Positions 46,405 to 59,330 are shown, numbered from the stretch's first letter. The stretch is 64,000 nt of DNA from Budorcas taxicolor (GCF_023091745.1 NC_068913.1:38694501-38758500), one strand, 5' to 3'. A program made the numbers and translations. Notes: generated by a model not told the origin, from the letters alone.

Positions 46405-47360
46405 GGTAGATTAAAGCCTTAAATGTGAAAGGGAAAAATAGAAAAACTTTGGTAAGAATATGTAGAAAGATACTTTCATGACCTTGGGATAGAATAAGAT
46501 TTTTCAAACAAACAAAAAAATGATAACCATAAAAGAAAAGATTGATAAGCTACCAAATTAAATTAAGAACTTCCGTTCTTCAAAAGACACCATAAAACAG
46601 TGAAAGGACAAGCCAGACACTCTGAAATATATGACTGTTCAGAAAGAATCCATACCAGTCAGTAGACAAGTGCACTGAATCCATGAAGATCAGGGTGTTG
46701 ATAATGGGGGAGTCTGTCCATTTGTGTGGGCACGGGGTATATAAGAAATCTTTGTACCTTCTGAGTTTTGCTGTGAACCTGAAGATGCTCTAAAAAATAG
46801 TCTGTTCAAAATCATGAACAAGCATTTCACTGAGAAGGAAACATTAAAGATCTTAACTATAGGAAAATTGATAATGATAAGGAATGTTCATATTCATTTA
46901 TGTATATTTATTTCTCTTAAATTAGAAAAAAAATTAAGATATCTGATGATGCTGAGGGCTGTTGTGCATGGGAACCAATGGGACTCTTTTGTACAGTTGG
47001 AGGTATATTTGTTGCACAACTACTTTGAAGGACAGTTTAGTGTTGCCCTGTGGAGATAAACATATGCATTTTCCACAACCCTGTGCTCTACTCTTGCAAG
47101 ATGTGCCAGGATACGCGTACTTAGATACTGCAATAAATAAAACTGGAAACAACTCACATGTCCTTGGAGAAAACACTATAGAAGCAGATTATAGCATATT
47201 AAAAAATGAAGCATTATATAGCCATTATTGAAATGATTAATGAAAAATGAAATATATATGCAGCAGTAGAATAACATTAGAGATAAATATTTGAGGAAAG
47301 ATATTAATTACAGTGATAAGACAACATTTTTATTGAACTCAAAAGCAAACAAAATCTAAC
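46405..47360 (+). mobile_element. Old LINE-1 (L1M type), 3' part
   Basis: TTAAATGTGAAAGGGAAAAA, TTTCATGACCTTGGGATAGA, ACCATAAAAGAAAAGATTG and CTTCAAAAGACACCATAAAA follow the ORF2 end of ancient mammalian L1. A segment at 46680-46800 (GGGCACGGGGTATATAAGAA, GCTGTGAACCTGAAGATGCT) and another at 46950-47260 (TATGCATTTTCCACAACC, AACTGGAAACAACTCACATG) also look L1M-like, but their order suggests rearrangement or several copies. Confidence 0.68.
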
Positions 47361-47388
47361 AATATGTAAGTTGTCTATACACATATAA

Positions 47389-47600
47389 GGGCTTTCAGAG
47401 TAGTAAAGCACCCTCTGCCAATGCAAGAGAGGAAGAGGTATGATTTTGATCCCTGGGTTAGGAAGATCCCTTGGAGAAGGAAATAGCTACCCACTCCAGT
47501 ATTCTTGCCTGGAAAGTCCCATGGACTGAGGAGCCTGGCAGGCAACAGTCATAGGGTCGCAAAGAGTCAGACATGACTGAAGTGACTTAGCACTTATGCA
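47389..47600 (+). mobile_element. Bov-tA SINE (sense)
   Basis: Complete but diverged, GGGCTTTCAGAGTAG to GAAGTGACTTAGCACTTATG. Confidence 0.92.
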
Positions 47601-48673
47601 CATACATACATAAAGTGATAAGATAGTTTAAACAGAATAAAAGGCAAATAAACAGCCAGCCCCAAATTCAAAATCAGGATGGAGTTTGCAGGTGAGACAA
47701 GAAGATGGGTTGAGAAGCATACACAGGGGGACTTAAGGTACTGTCAGTAATCTAGATCCAAAGTTGGGTAGTGACAATAAGAGATGTCCACTTTGTTATT
47801 CCGTTTCCTAACTTCTGTGAATACTACATTTTTTTTCTTGAGGAATTACATTTAGTGTGGATACATTTTCACAATTTACATTTATTTCAGTGGTTAATTA
47901 TCAGTAAAACATAGCAAGTATTTATAAAATTTGAGGGAATGGCAGGTTCAGAGAACACATTAGTCACCTTGCAGTTTTACCTCTTCTAAAGACGACAAAG
48001 ACAATTGTAGCCAAGCAAATAAGCAATTTATTTTTCAAAAGATTATGTCACAGTGAACAAAATTCAACTCCAAAGCTTATTCTATCCAAATATAGAAATA
48101 AAAATCAGGATTGATTCTCATCTTTAAACTTTCTAGAAAAATACATAATAGTTATCAGCAGAAGCTCCTGTTCAAACGTACAACAAAGCAGTGGGATGTC
48201 ACCTTCAGGCCTTAATGCAAACTTTGATCCATTTCATTCCAATGATGTGAGTCAATGCATATGATTCTAGTTGATTTTATCATAGACTTGTGTCTACTCT
48301 GTCGTGGGTAGATGACTTGTGCAGTCTTGGAGTCTTCTGGTTCTCTGGCCCAGTTATGATAAAAGCTGGAAGATCCAACTACATTTTACTGATTTATGAG
48401 AAAAATAGACTTTGGAAGACAGTTATAACTGTCATGCCAGCCCTGCTCTGGCTAGGTCTTCCCAGAGAATAGTGCAAATTATAAAACTGCTATTTTGGAA
48501 GCTCCCTCATTGTGCTAGGAATTGAAGCTAAGACACTTTGGTCTAAGTCAACTGAGGTGTGGATTTAACATATAACTACTTTATATGTGTATCTCTATAC
48601 TAGACCATTTTTCCAAGACCCAGGAATATTTTTTATCATTTATTAAAAATGAAGTAAATGATTCAAAGCTAAG
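47601..48673. other. Unique AT-rich DNA
   Basis: No gene or repeat recognised. Confidence 0.5.
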
Positions 48674-48882
48674 CTAGTTTTCACAGGTGGCTCAGTGGTA
48701 AAGAATACAGCTGCTAATTCAGGAGACACAGGAGATGTGGGTTCAGTCTTTGGGTCAGGAAGATCCTCTGGAGATGGAAATAGCAACCCACTCCAGTATT
48801 CTTGACTGGGTAATCCCATGGACAGAGGAGCCTCACGAACTTCAGTCCTTGAGTTTGAATCAGACATGACTGACAATGCACA
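48674..48882 (+). mobile_element. Bov-tA SINE (sense)
   Basis: Head altered (AGTTTTCACAGGTGGCTCAG), body intact through CCACTCCAGTATTCTTGACT and CAGACATGACTGACAATGCA. Confidence 0.92.
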
Positions 48883-49964
48883 TACACACCACACATTTGC
48901 AATATATGTTTTTACAAAGCCAGCAGGAAAAAATAAATCCCTTTTGAGATAGCTTGAAATAATGAGTCAACATTTCCTTTGAATTATAGGAAATGTAATC
49001 CTTACTTACAGAGAGAAAAAAGTGCCTCTATGACTATAGCCTAAATTACTCCTTTTATAACATTTTGTTTCAGAGAAAGTTCCTGCTATTTAGAGTGGGC
49101 AATCTTGCAACTCCATAGGAGGAATTGTTAGTTATAAAAATAAGTGTTTTCTACAAAAGCCACCTAACCGGAAGTGTAGAGAATGTCACAGCAGTAGGTT
49201 GAACCACCCTCCTCCTCACCTGTGGGCATGTGAACATACGATGTTTAAGCTATAGACAAGGAAATTGGTCTGTAACCAGGTGTGGAGCTAAAATGTTTAC
49301 ATATTCGTATAATTCTTCCTTCTTAACAGCCCAGTGATAGACATATAATAAAGTATTACTAGTACAGCAAGTACAATAGATTACTTAAGTAAAATAAGAA
49401 CTCATTGAGTGTAATCTTATTAATTTAGAATATGCCACATCATAGACATTATATACAAAATCAGGCAAACTCAACTTGCCCTGATGCAGTTATAAATGCA
49501 AATATTTGAATAGTCAGTTAAGCACTAACAACTATAAAAAAGCAAAACAAAACAACCAAAAAAACCAGTTTTGTCCAAACTATAATTCTTATAAAAAGCA
49601 AAATTCTTAAATATTTTATCATTCCAAAATATTTTTAAAGAAAAATACTTGCTTTCTATGTGTCTTTTTTTTTTTTTTGCTTTGTATGTGTCTTAATTTT
49701 TCCTCAAAGCTATTAGATTCATGCCTGAATCTAATAGAAACATGAAACCTGTTTGCTTTCTCTATGATTGAGGTTAATGGTCCTTTAATATTTCAATGTT
49801 ACAACTAAAGCCACACTGACTCCTAAAGCAGCTCAGACTCCAGACTTCTGTCACTGCCCTTTTGTTCTTTAGTCCTTGCCAAATTTCATTCCAAAAAACA
49901 CAGCTGTCTTGCCTTAGAAACACTGGATAGCACTTTCAAACTATGCTTGGGGACAATTTTATAA
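48883..49964. other. Unique AT-rich DNA
   Basis: No gene recognised. A short T-run lies at 49667-49678. Confidence 0.5.
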
Positions 49965-50483
49965 ATAAATAAATTTATTTATTTAAATTTTCATTTTACA
50001 TTGCAGCATGGTTGATTAACAATGTGTTAGTGTCAGGTGCACAGCAAAGTGATTCAGTTGTTTATTAGTTTATCTATTGTTTATTGTTTACCTATCAATT
50101 TATCTACTGTTTATCAAGTTTATCTATCAGTTTATCTATTGTTTATCAACTTTATCTATCAGTTTATCTATTGTTTATCAAGTTCTTTTTCCACTTAGAT
50201 TATTACAGAATATTGGGTAGAGTTTCCTTGCTATAAAACAAGTCTGTACATGTCAATCCCAAACTTCCAATGTATTCCTCCCCCCAGCCCTTTACCCCTG
50301 ATTACCATGAGCTCCTTCTCTAAGTCGGTGAGTGTGTTTCTGTTTTTTAAATAAGTTAATTTGTATCATTGTTTTTAGACTCTGCATATAAGCAATTTTA
50401 TATGATATTTGTCTTTCTCTGTCTCACTTACTTCACTTAGTATGTTTATCTCCAGGTCAATCCATGTTGCTGCAAATTTTAAA
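49965..50483 (-). mobile_element. L1 3' UTR fragment (antisense) with internal repeat expansion
   Basis: TTTATTTATTTAAATTTTC tail, TGTGTTAGTGTCAGGTGCAC, AGCAAAGTGATTCAG, then a tandem repeat, then CTATAAAACAAGTCTGTACA, GATTACCATGAGCTCC and CCAGGTCAATCCATGTTGCT: an L1 3' end enlarged in the middle. Confidence 0.85.
50069..50185. repeat. 32-bp tandem repeat inside L1 3' UTR
   Basis: Unit TTTATCTACTGTTTATCAAG plus TTTATCTATCAG at 50099-50130, repeated at 50131-50162 with two changes, then 23 bases at 50163-50185. A shorter 30-base variant precedes at 50069-50098. Confidence 0.9.
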
Positions 50484-51712
50484 CAGCAAAGCTACCAAGA
50501 AAAAGAAAAAGCACAAAAATATTGGGGAGGGGGGTGGAGAAGGTACTAACTAGACAGTGAAAAGGACATAGTTTGATGTATAAAAGCTGAAACAAGGCAG
50601 AGCTTTGCCTTGTTTAGCTTCAGCGGAGAATATGCAGAATGGGTGGCACATATTTTGCCACTCAGAACATGTCTGCATGTATTAAGAGGCTCACCCTATT
50701 ATTAATTTTGAGTTTACAAATAAATTTTAGTGAGTGGGCAAATTAGCAAATACCAAGCTCTTAAACACTGAGGATTGACAGAATCTATCCTAATTCCACC
50801 TCTCAAACAGAACAAGCTATCACTTCTTGTATTAGCCCCTCAGCTTTGAGGATAAAGTAACAGTTACGCATTCTCTGATGGATGCCAGGCTCCTTTCACA
50901 GGACTTAACTCGTGTTTACTCTTTCTATTCTCACAACAGTTTTATGAAGTAGAAATATCATGATCCCCCAAGGAGTACAGGGGGCTTTGACTGTTCGTTT
51001 AAGTTATGCAGGGAATAAGAAGCACAGGTAGAATTAAATGCAAGCAGCCTGGCCCCAGGCACAAATACTGGGGGAAACAGATGAACAAATACTCAGTTGT
51101 ACAGCTCATACAACTTCCTCCACCCTCCTTCCCCACCACCGAAATGTCCTCAACATGCCCAGTGTCTTGGTCTGAAGTCATCCATATTTTGATAGTTAAG
51201 TTTTATCTCTGAATCAAATTAATGTGCAGAAAATTCTGTGTGTATGTAACATGGTCTTGGCTCCTTGAAGGAATGCTCTCCACAGTATTCCATCCTGGGC
51301 TTACACTATGGGATGCTGTAAGCGCCATATGGAATCTGTTACTTTACTTATTGGAGAAATGTTGTTGAGGACATTGCCTTTGACATTACTCAGTGTTCCC
51401 AGTATAAAGAACCACATGAGTCATTTTTCTCAGGCTTAATGCCAGGAAGAACCTGAGTAATACACATGCATTTTTTCCCCTTTTGAAACAATGTGAGTCA
51501 GATTAATAACCATATTTCTTAAGTGAATTTTAGGAAACTCTAGAACTCTAAAGGAGGCCATGTGTCCAAAACATCCTACATGGTTATTAAAACTTATGTC
51601 ACTATGTAATCATTGCATGTTTTAATTTTGCTCTTGATCTTGACAATTCATTTTTTTTTGAATTTCTACCTACATATATCTACCTCAAAACAATTGTGGA
51701 ATAAAATAAGGG
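50484..51712. other. Unique DNA with a possible MIR
   Basis: 50880-50985 shows a MIR-like order (CCAGGCTCCTTTCACAGGAC, TTCTCACAACAGTTTTATGA, TCATGATCCCCCA). The rest is unassigned. Confidence 0.45.
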
Positions 51713-51916
51713 TGTGTGTGCTTAGTCACTTCGTCGTGTCCAACTCTTTGTGACCACATGGGGTGTAGCCTGCCGGGGATTATCCCAGCAAGAATACTGG
51801 TGTGAGTTGCCATATCCTTCTCCAGGGGATTTTCCTGACCCAGGGACTGAATGTTAGTCTCGTGTGTCTCTGCATTGCAGGCAGATTCTTTATCTACCCA
51901 GCCCTTGGGGAAGCCC
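51713..51916 (-). mobile_element. Bov-tA SINE (antisense)
   Basis: Complete, GTGCTTAGTCACTTCGTCGT to GGGAAGCCC, with a 17-base gap relative to others after CAGCCTGCC-type sequence near 51770. Confidence 0.92.
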
Positions 51917-53297
51917 ACAACAAGGGGAAAGTATATAAAGAAATTAATATATAAATTCATTTGATTTGGAATCCTCATTTTCCCTGTCACTGTCTTCTAA
52001 TGCTTTCTAGCTCATAAACACAGCTTTAAAAGGAGCATCTAACTGAATGTGAAATTCTGGATGTATTCTAACCAGCACTCCTAGTTTTACTTTCATCTGC
52101 CTTCATCAGCTTTGGTTAAAAAGTTGCATGTACTTTGTGTCTAAGTTTCCTTAATTCACTATGTTACAAATTTTTAATAGTTTAGATAATTTAGATAATC
52201 TATAAGGTTCTTTCTGGTAAATTCCTATTTGGATTTGAAAGCAAATGTTTTTAAATAAAAACCTTATGCACTTTTCCTACAAACATTTAAGTTATATTGA
52301 AGCACTACAATTTATTTTTAAAACTTCTGCAGATAAATCTAAATTAAGCCAGAGTGACTACATTTCTTACAAGTGAGTAGATAAACATGTGTGGGTGTGA
52401 GCAGGGTTACACCTGCATAGATGATGCACCAGAGCAAGGAAGGACTCCTAGTTTCGTAAATGTTTTATCAACCTAGCAACACGATAACATCAACTTCAAT
52501 TCTAGGGATACATCCACTGATCACAGTTATGGTGTGATCATATTCTTTGGTTGTGATCATTTTTTTCTAGAAATGTAATGAAGTTATTTACCGTGGGTTA
52601 CAGACTGACATCAAATTTGTTTTTAACTAATATGATGAGATTGAAAAGGTGAAAATATTCTATTAGTCTGTATATATTAGAACTTTAAAAATAATCTTTA
52701 AAGTCATAAAGGAGCAAGAATAAAGAGGAGATTGCTAGCTCACAAGAAGGGTAAGTTTTTAGCATGTTATAAAGTAAAACATGGTTTTGTCTTAATACAA
52801 GTTAACTCCATTTTTTTAGGGATAATTTACCCCAGAAGATAATTTATCCCAGAAGATATAGTCCATGCAGAAACTTTTCGGAAGCTTAAAATTTTATGTT
52901 TAGGATGCTTTTATTTTATGTTAAGAGAAGTGGTTTCTGTTTATTTTCCAAGAGAGAATAATCCACATTTTGCTTCCATCTGATATAATATTGAATATAG
53001 TTAAAGAGTATATTCTGGATTGATTTTTTTTTCCTTTAGAAAGTACCAAACATAAGTAGATATAAATAGACACACACACACACACACACATATTAGGTAG
53101 ATGTGATTAATAGATCAATAATGTAAAAAGCAGAATCCTCACTTTTCCAGAGAGCGAAAAGGGCAGGCTTGCCTAAAAGTAAAATAAAAAAATATAGACT
53201 ATTTTCTCCAAAATTTGTTGAATTTTAAACATTTATTTTAAGCTTTTTCCCCATACAATTTTGAATTATAAACATTCAGATTTAAGCAGAGAAGTAT
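51917..53297. other. Unique AT-rich DNA
   Basis: No gene or repeat recognised apart from the (AC)n tract listed next. Confidence 0.5.
53070..53090. repeat. (AC)n microsatellite
   Basis: About 10 uninterrupted AC units. Confidence 0.97.
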
Positions 53298-53336
53298 GCT
53301 GCTGCTGCTGCTAAGTCACTTCAGTCGTGTCTGACT
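53298..53336 (-). mobile_element. Bov-A2 tail fragment
   Basis: GCTGCTGCTGCTGCTAAGTC followed by ACTTCAGTCGTGTCTGACTC only; the rest is absent. An extreme 5' truncation. Confidence 0.85.
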
Positions 53337-53466
53337 CACTTGATAAAAATCAGTAAAGAAGAAAAAACACACTATAACAACTAATATACATTATTCTAGA
53401 GCATAGATCATTACAGACCATTATTGAAAATTCTTATTTTGGTAAAAGGTACACATTTTGTGACCT

Positions 53467-53551
53467 ATAATTAATAATAATAATAATAATATTAATATTA
53501 ATAATATATAATTAATATTATAATAATTAATATAATTATTAATTATAATTC
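53467..53551. repeat. (TAA)n AT-only tract
   Basis: AATAATAATAAT units passing into TTAATATTAATAAT blocks. About 85 bases without G or C. Confidence 0.95.
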
Positions 53552-55159
53552 TGATATTTATAACTGTATCCCTATAAAGCAGTTCTTAATGCTATCACAC
53601 AGAGAAAAGAGTTTTTTCATGAATTAACTATATCAGTGAATGAAATAACAGAATCTTCCTTAAGTATTTACTATTTGCTTTTCTTTTAGGCAGTCAACAA
53701 GCAAAGTTTTAAGACAGTACAAGTACTTTTTTATATATGGCTTTTATTCTGGCAGATATCCCTTAAAGTAAAATGCATCATACTTAACCAACAGAAGACT
53801 TTAGGAAACTTAGATCCTTCTAAGTACTAGAAATTAATGTATTGGTATAGCCACAGGAAGTAACAAGTTCTATTGACAGCAGTATTTTTTTTAGAGAAAA
53901 TGTATTTAATCTGTAATATATCCAGAGACTTAAGATCATCTAAATAATATATAAAGAAACTTGGTCCCTCTCCAGTGATTGAGAACACATTCTCTGTCTG
54001 ATTGTGGATAATTGCAATCCTAAAAGTCAGCAGCAAATAACTTTATCACGTAAACCACATCTTACTTCATATGCAAAGGATTGCACGTTAAGAAAATGAT
54101 AAGGAACATAAAACCACCTAAAACATTTTTGCGAACAATGATAAAGACTGATGCTATTTTTCTAAGTTTTGACATAAAACATTAATTCTTTGGATTTGAA
54201 AATAGTAGAAACAAAAGAGAAACCACACACACACACACAAAATACAAAAAGTATACACAATCTTAACTTGTCTAATGGTCTACTAATTGAAGGCATAACA
54301 TATAAAACCATTAATGGCAACATTCACTCAGTATATACTTAGTACTTATTCTGTGCCAAGCACGTGCAACATATACATGAGCCTAGCACCCAAGGATCCT
54401 TTCGCATTCTCTTCATCTTGACAAGTTTATATTCTTTCTTCTTTCCTGTCTTACGTTCTTTTATATGTGTTTGCTATTATCATCGGTTATTTTCCCCCAA
54501 TACTTAACGCTTATAATCTTAGTAGTTGGTCTAGATCTGTGCTACTATGGCAGTTATCAGTCACAGGTGACTATTAATTTAACTTAATTTGAATTAAGTA
54601 ACATTTAAAGTTCACTTTCTTAGCCACACTAAGTTTCTCAGTCATTAACGTTCCGTTTCTTAGCCACATTTTCGCAGAGGTAACAGGCAGGGTTTGATGA
54701 TGGACTGAAAGAGGGATGAAGACAAAGGAAGCCATTGATGAGGATCCTGTCTTTGCCCTGAGCACTGCTAGGGAAAATTTTGCTAACTACCAAGAGGAGA
54801 AATTCTGTAGATAGAGATCATAATTAAAAATTAATGCAACTTATCTATCTGACCTCTAAGTGGAAATGTGAAGAGAGTGTGTGTTTGGCTATACAAATCT
54901 AGTGTTTAACAGAGAGATTTGGCTTGAAGATTTTAATTTGGAAATTACCAGCATAGAGGTGATGTTAAAATCTGCATAAGATCACCAAAATAGGAAGTAC
55001 AGATAGAGAGAAGAAGGTGAAGGACTGTGGGATCTACATGCTCTAAAATTAAGAGATCAGATAGAAGCTGAGGAAGCAGCATAGGACAGCAGTGTCCTGA
55101 AAGCCAAGAAAAGGTATGCATCTGTTAGGTAGAATAGGAAAAGGATTCCAGAATGGCGG
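53552..55159. other. Unique AT-rich DNA
   Basis: No gene recognised. 54223-54239 is a short (CA)n. 54325-54375 (TGTGCCAAGCACGTGCAACA) may be a MIR piece. A hAT relic is listed separately. Confidence 0.5.
54535..54665 (-). mobile_element. hAT-type DNA transposon relic
   Basis: CTGTGCTACTATGGCAG, TAATTTAACTTAATTTGAAT and AGCCACACTAAGTTTCTCAG match, in reverse orientation, the same family as 57395-57560. Confidence 0.6.
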
Positions 55160-55500
55160 TGGCTAAAAGACAAGGAAGGGAAAAGCCCACGAAAACAGGA
55201 CATTGGAAGGTCCGCGGACCAGAGTGAGGACCTCAGGTAGAACAAACAGCACTGCTGGCTAGCCCAATTTACATAAGGCTGGCCCCTCAAAGGGCCGGGG
55301 TCTCTTGCTCTTCTCTTCGCGTCTTTTGGGTCGTCATGCCCTCGTGCCTCGAGGATGTATTTTCCTTTATTTTCTAAACAAAACTGAGCTGTAACACGGA
55401 GCTGTAACACTGGTCCATCTGAGAACTGTGGCACTGGTCTGTCCATGAGCTGTAATGCTGATCCATCGCTTCAAATTTTTGTTGTGATGAGACAGAACTG
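55160..55500 (+). mobile_element. Ruminant ERV2-type LTR fragment
   Basis: GC-rich block ending in CTTCGCGTCTTTTGGGTCG, CCTCGTGCCTCGAGGATG, then TTTATTTTCTAAAC and repeated GAGCTGTAACAC units (55386-55397 and 55399-55410, with a variant at 55447-55458). This is the R-U5 pattern of ruminant class II endogenous retrovirus LTRs. The minus frame at 55446-55057 is an antisense artefact. No viral gene accompanies it. Confidence 0.7.
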
Positions 55501-56102
55501 AGGAAATCACACACTCCCTTGACACATCCAAAGGGAAAAGGTAATCGATTATGTCAAATACTTTGGTAAACCAACCATAGGGAGAACTGGAAACTAACTG
55601 TTGGTTTTGGCAATTGACAGAAGCAGTTTCTGAGATGATAGGGGGAAAGGCTTGATTAGAGTATGTTTAAGAATGAATTGAAAAGTGAATTTGGAAAAAG
55701 GGCTTATATGTGACTTTCTGAACATTTTTACTAGATAAGTAGCTACGTGTAAATGGGATCAACAGAAAGAACTTAGCAGCTTGTGTTGATGGTGATGAGA
55801 ATGTGCCAATAAAGAAGAATATTGATGATGTCAAAGGGAAAGGGAAGAATTATTGTTGTAGAGGAGAGAGGATAGTACCTGTGTGCCCACAGAACCATTG
55901 ACTTTAGACAGGCTTGTGGAGTGCTCTTCCATAGTCTTCGATAGCAGCAGAGATCACATATGAATAGATAAATGCTGAAGGAGGTACAATAGCTGGTGTG
56001 AGTCTGTGGAAGTTCCCTGAACGCTTGCCTTCCTCAATGAGGTTGGAGGTTGTTGACTGAGAGTGCATATAAGGGAAGAAATTTGGAGAGTTAAGGGTTA
56101 AA
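55501..56102. other. Unique DNA
   Basis: No gene or repeat recognised. Confidence 0.5.
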
Positions 56103-56459
56103 CTGTGGTGTTGAAGAAGACTCTTGAGAGTCTCTTGGACTGCAAGGAGGTCCAACCAGTCAATCCTAAAGGAAATCAGTCCTGAATATTCATTGGAAGG
56201 ACTGATGCTGAAGCTGAAACTCCAATGCTTTGGCCATGTGAAAAACAGACTCATTGGAAAAGACCCTGATGTTGGGAAAGATGGAAGACAGGAGAAGAAG
56301 GGGACGACAGAGGATGAGATGATTGAATGGCATCACCAACTTGATGGACAAGAGTTTGAGTAAGTTTCCGGGGTTGGTAATGGGCAGGGAAGCCTGGCCT
56401 GCTGCATTCCACGGGTTCGCAAAGAGTTGGACACAACTGAGTGACTGAACTGAACCGAA
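56103..56459 (+). mobile_element. BovB LINE 3' fragment (sense)
   Basis: About 357 bases to the ACTGAACTGAACCGA tail. Plus frame 56124-56363 keeps SWTARRSNQSILKEISPE and then shifts. A 7-base GGTTAAA on each side (56096 and 56461) is a possible target duplication. Confidence 0.93.
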
Positions 56460-56784
56460 AGGTTAAAGGGGAAACTAGCAAATAGACATTTAAGAGTTTA
56501 TGATGCATAGTATTAGTATCTGGCAATACTGAGAGTCCTTTTGAGGTTAAAGGGCATGAAATGAGATCAGTCCACATGATCAAGTGTCTTTTCCCCAGCT
56601 TTAATCTTCACAGAAGCAGTTGTGGAATAGGGCAGAAACGTATTTAACCATGGTTGTGGCTAAAACAAGTGTGATAAAGAAATCTAGGTAATATAATTAT
56701 TTTTGTATGTAAAGGAGTATTAAATTGGCTAAAAGGGGGTAGAGGATCTCATGCAGTAAGGAACAAGGAAAAGATGGTAGCATC

Positions 56785-57256
56785 TCGAATGGTAGTTCTC
56801 AGTGTGTGGTTTGGACACCCCTCGTGGTACTCCAAGATCTTTTCAAGGAATCCCAACTGTTTTCATTATACTACTAACATGCTACTTGTCTTTTCACTCT
56901 TATGTTCTCAAAGATCTACAGTGGAGTTTTATAGAAATTCCTGATGTATATGTTAAAACCTAATGACAGAAACATAGGAGAATCCATAGGAGAATCCATC
57001 TGCATTCTTTTAAAGAGATTTTCAAAACTGTGTTACTTTTCTCTTAAAGTTTATTTTTGCTTGGGAAATACAACAGTTTTCCCAATTGTTGTTAAAAGTT
57101 ATATTTATATTGTTAATAAACATTTAAATTATTTTATTTTTTTACTTATGCTACAACAAAAAACAGTAGACAGCAACATAAAGAAAAGCTTTCTGGTACC
57201 CTCAGAAGTTTTTTAAAATATAAAGTGTTCCTGAGATTTAAAAGTTTGGAAATTGA
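56785..57256 (+). mobile_element. hAT-superfamily DNA transposon, nearly full length
   Basis: Begins with GGTAGTTCTCAGTGTGTGGT, continues through AGATCTTTTCAAGGAATCCC, CTACAGTGGAGTTTTATAG and AAAGAGATTTTCAAAACTG, and ends near TCCTGAGATTTAAAAGTTTG. The two ends are decayed inverted repeats of the TTCTCA...GAGA kind. This is an old mammalian MER-class element; the name is uncertain. Frames inside are not coding. Confidence 0.68.
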
Positions 57257-57394
57257 TGAATTAGAGTAACTGATAGAATTAAAATATTTTTGAAGTCATA
57301 ATAAAACAAAGAGTGAGCTGAAAATATAGGAGGCATTGATAAAAGTACAAAGCATGCAGCTGAGCATGGGGCAAGATTGTAGTTACTGAATGCA

Positions 57395-57560
57395 ATGTCT
57401 ATAGCAGTACTAGCCAGTGAAATTTTCTGTGATGATAGAAATGTTCTATATAAGAACTGCGCAATGCAATGGCTATTAGGCACACATAGATATTGAACCC
57501 TTGAAATGTGTTTAGTGCAACTGAGGAATGAAATTTTAATTGTACATTGAATACAATTTT
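57395..57560 (+). mobile_element. hAT-type DNA transposon relic
   Basis: GTACTAGCCAGTGAAATTTT, GATGATAGAAATGTTCTATA, CCTTGAAATGTGTTTAGTGC and AACTGAGGAATGAAATTTTA follow a common small MER element. Confidence 0.75.
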
Positions 57561-59122
57561 AATTAAATATGAATATCCATGTGTCTACCATGTTGAACAC
57601 TGTAGTGTCACTGTGATACTATACAGCTGAAACAGGTTGGAAGATAATATTACTGCAGAAAAAGAATTCAGCAAACTGAGAGGCCAAAGTGTGGGAGAAA
57701 TTATATTCCTGAAGTGCATTATGCACATTGAGTCCAGCTTCAGAGTCCACTCAGTGAATTATACTGCTCTTCTTATTTGAAGCTGCTACTCTTTCACAGT
57801 TTTCTCTAAATATTGCAGGTAGTGGATTTTAAACCAGGTAGTCCATGCTAATTACCAAGACAGAAATCCTACTCAAAAGGCTTGTGATACAACTCAATAA
57901 AACGTAAGGACATAAAATATATAGATAATTGACAGATGTGGCCTGGCAAAAGTTCAATACATATTTGAGCCTCACCACTTGTAGTGTAATGATGGCTAAA
58001 ATTTAGTTTACAAAGGAGCTTATCAATCTTTCTGCATTTACATTTTCCACATAAGCTAATTAGCCCTCTTGGCTATTTTCATAATGCTGATAACTATAAA
58101 TGCTGAACTAGTTATTTGTGATGATAACATGGAAACACTGAAGAGACTTTTTATTCAGGGTACATTTAAATACCTCTAGGGCAGGAGTGACATTTCTTTG
58201 TCAAGACAAGAGGTAATGTTACATTAACTTTACCAAATCCTTTTCAATACCAACGATAATAGATTTAGAAGACAGCATTTTGCTTATAAACATAGTTGAA
58301 TTAATAATTAATTATAGATAATCTATAAGCAACTCTAGCAACACAATAAAATAACAATTTAAAAAAGACATAAACTCCCCTTTACTAAAGTGTTACTTAA
58401 GCTAAGAAAAAGGTAGACATATTAATTACTTTGAAGGTAATATTTTATTTACTTTTACTCCTATCTTTTATTAAGCATTTAATATCTAAAACTTATTTAA
58501 TCAGAGAGGGAGAAGGCTTGGCGAAACCATGCCAAGCACAAAACATGGCAGTCCTCTAAACAAAATTATGTAGATAGGTATTATTACTATATAATATTAA
58601 AAAGTAGTATTCTTGAAAGTTAAAGTCAGTGGCAGAGGACAGCATGCATGAATTCATAACTACTGGTCAAGTGTTTGCAGTGTCCTGGCTTCAATCCTAA
58701 CTGATAGGAATCCAGCAGTGAACAACAGACATTGACTCTGCTTCTAAGTCCCAACATATAGCTTTAGAAAAGTGAAGGAATCTGAAATATTTAAACCTCT
58801 ATGAAAACCAAAATATTTGATCCTCAAGACAGTTATGAAAATAAATACAAATATCATGATTACCACTATACAATATCATGAATTACCCAACTATTAAAAA
58901 AAATACACTTCATTTTGGGGGGAGTTCTTTCTTTTTTATTTTTTAAATTATGAAAGTATGATAACACATTTACAGGGGACTTAGAAAATACAGAACAAAG
59001 ATAAATATAGTTCTTCTATATATTACAATTATTTTTAGTAGGTAAATTAAGATTTTTAGTTGGTTTTAATATCAAACTCTCAAAAATTAATGGAGTGAAT
59101 AGACAGAAAGTTAGAAGGATAT
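57561..59122. other. Unique AT-rich DNA
   Basis: No gene or repeat recognised. Confidence 0.5.
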
Positions 59123-59330
59123 CAGTTCAGTTCAGTTCAGTTCAGTCGCTCAGTCATGTCCGACTCTTTGCAACCCCATGAATTGCAGCACGCCAGGCCT
59201 CCCTGTCCATCACCATCTCCCGGAGTTCACTCAAACTCACGTCCATTGAGTTAGTGATCCAGCCATCTCATCCTCTGTCGTTCCCTTTTCCTCCTGCCCC
59301 CAATCCCTCCCAGCATCAGAGTCTTTTTCT
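59123..59330 (-). mobile_element. BovB LINE 3' fragment (antisense)
   Basis: Four reversed TTCAG tail units, CGCTCAGTCATGTCCGACTC, then CGTCCATTGAGTTAGTGATC and CCAATCCCTCCCAGCATCAG. About 208 bases. Confidence 0.94.

Noticed and set aside
46814..47231. Overlapping 80-90-codon frames on both strands
   Set aside because: They fall in old L1M sequence and show no domain or codon pattern.
50069..50185. CRISPR-like repeat array
   Set aside because: Units are directly joined without spacers, sit inside an L1, and the genome is mammalian.
55057..55446. 129-codon minus frame with a hydrophobic C-terminal half
   Set aside because: It runs antisense through the LTR fragment. The sense-strand LTR pattern is the better explanation.
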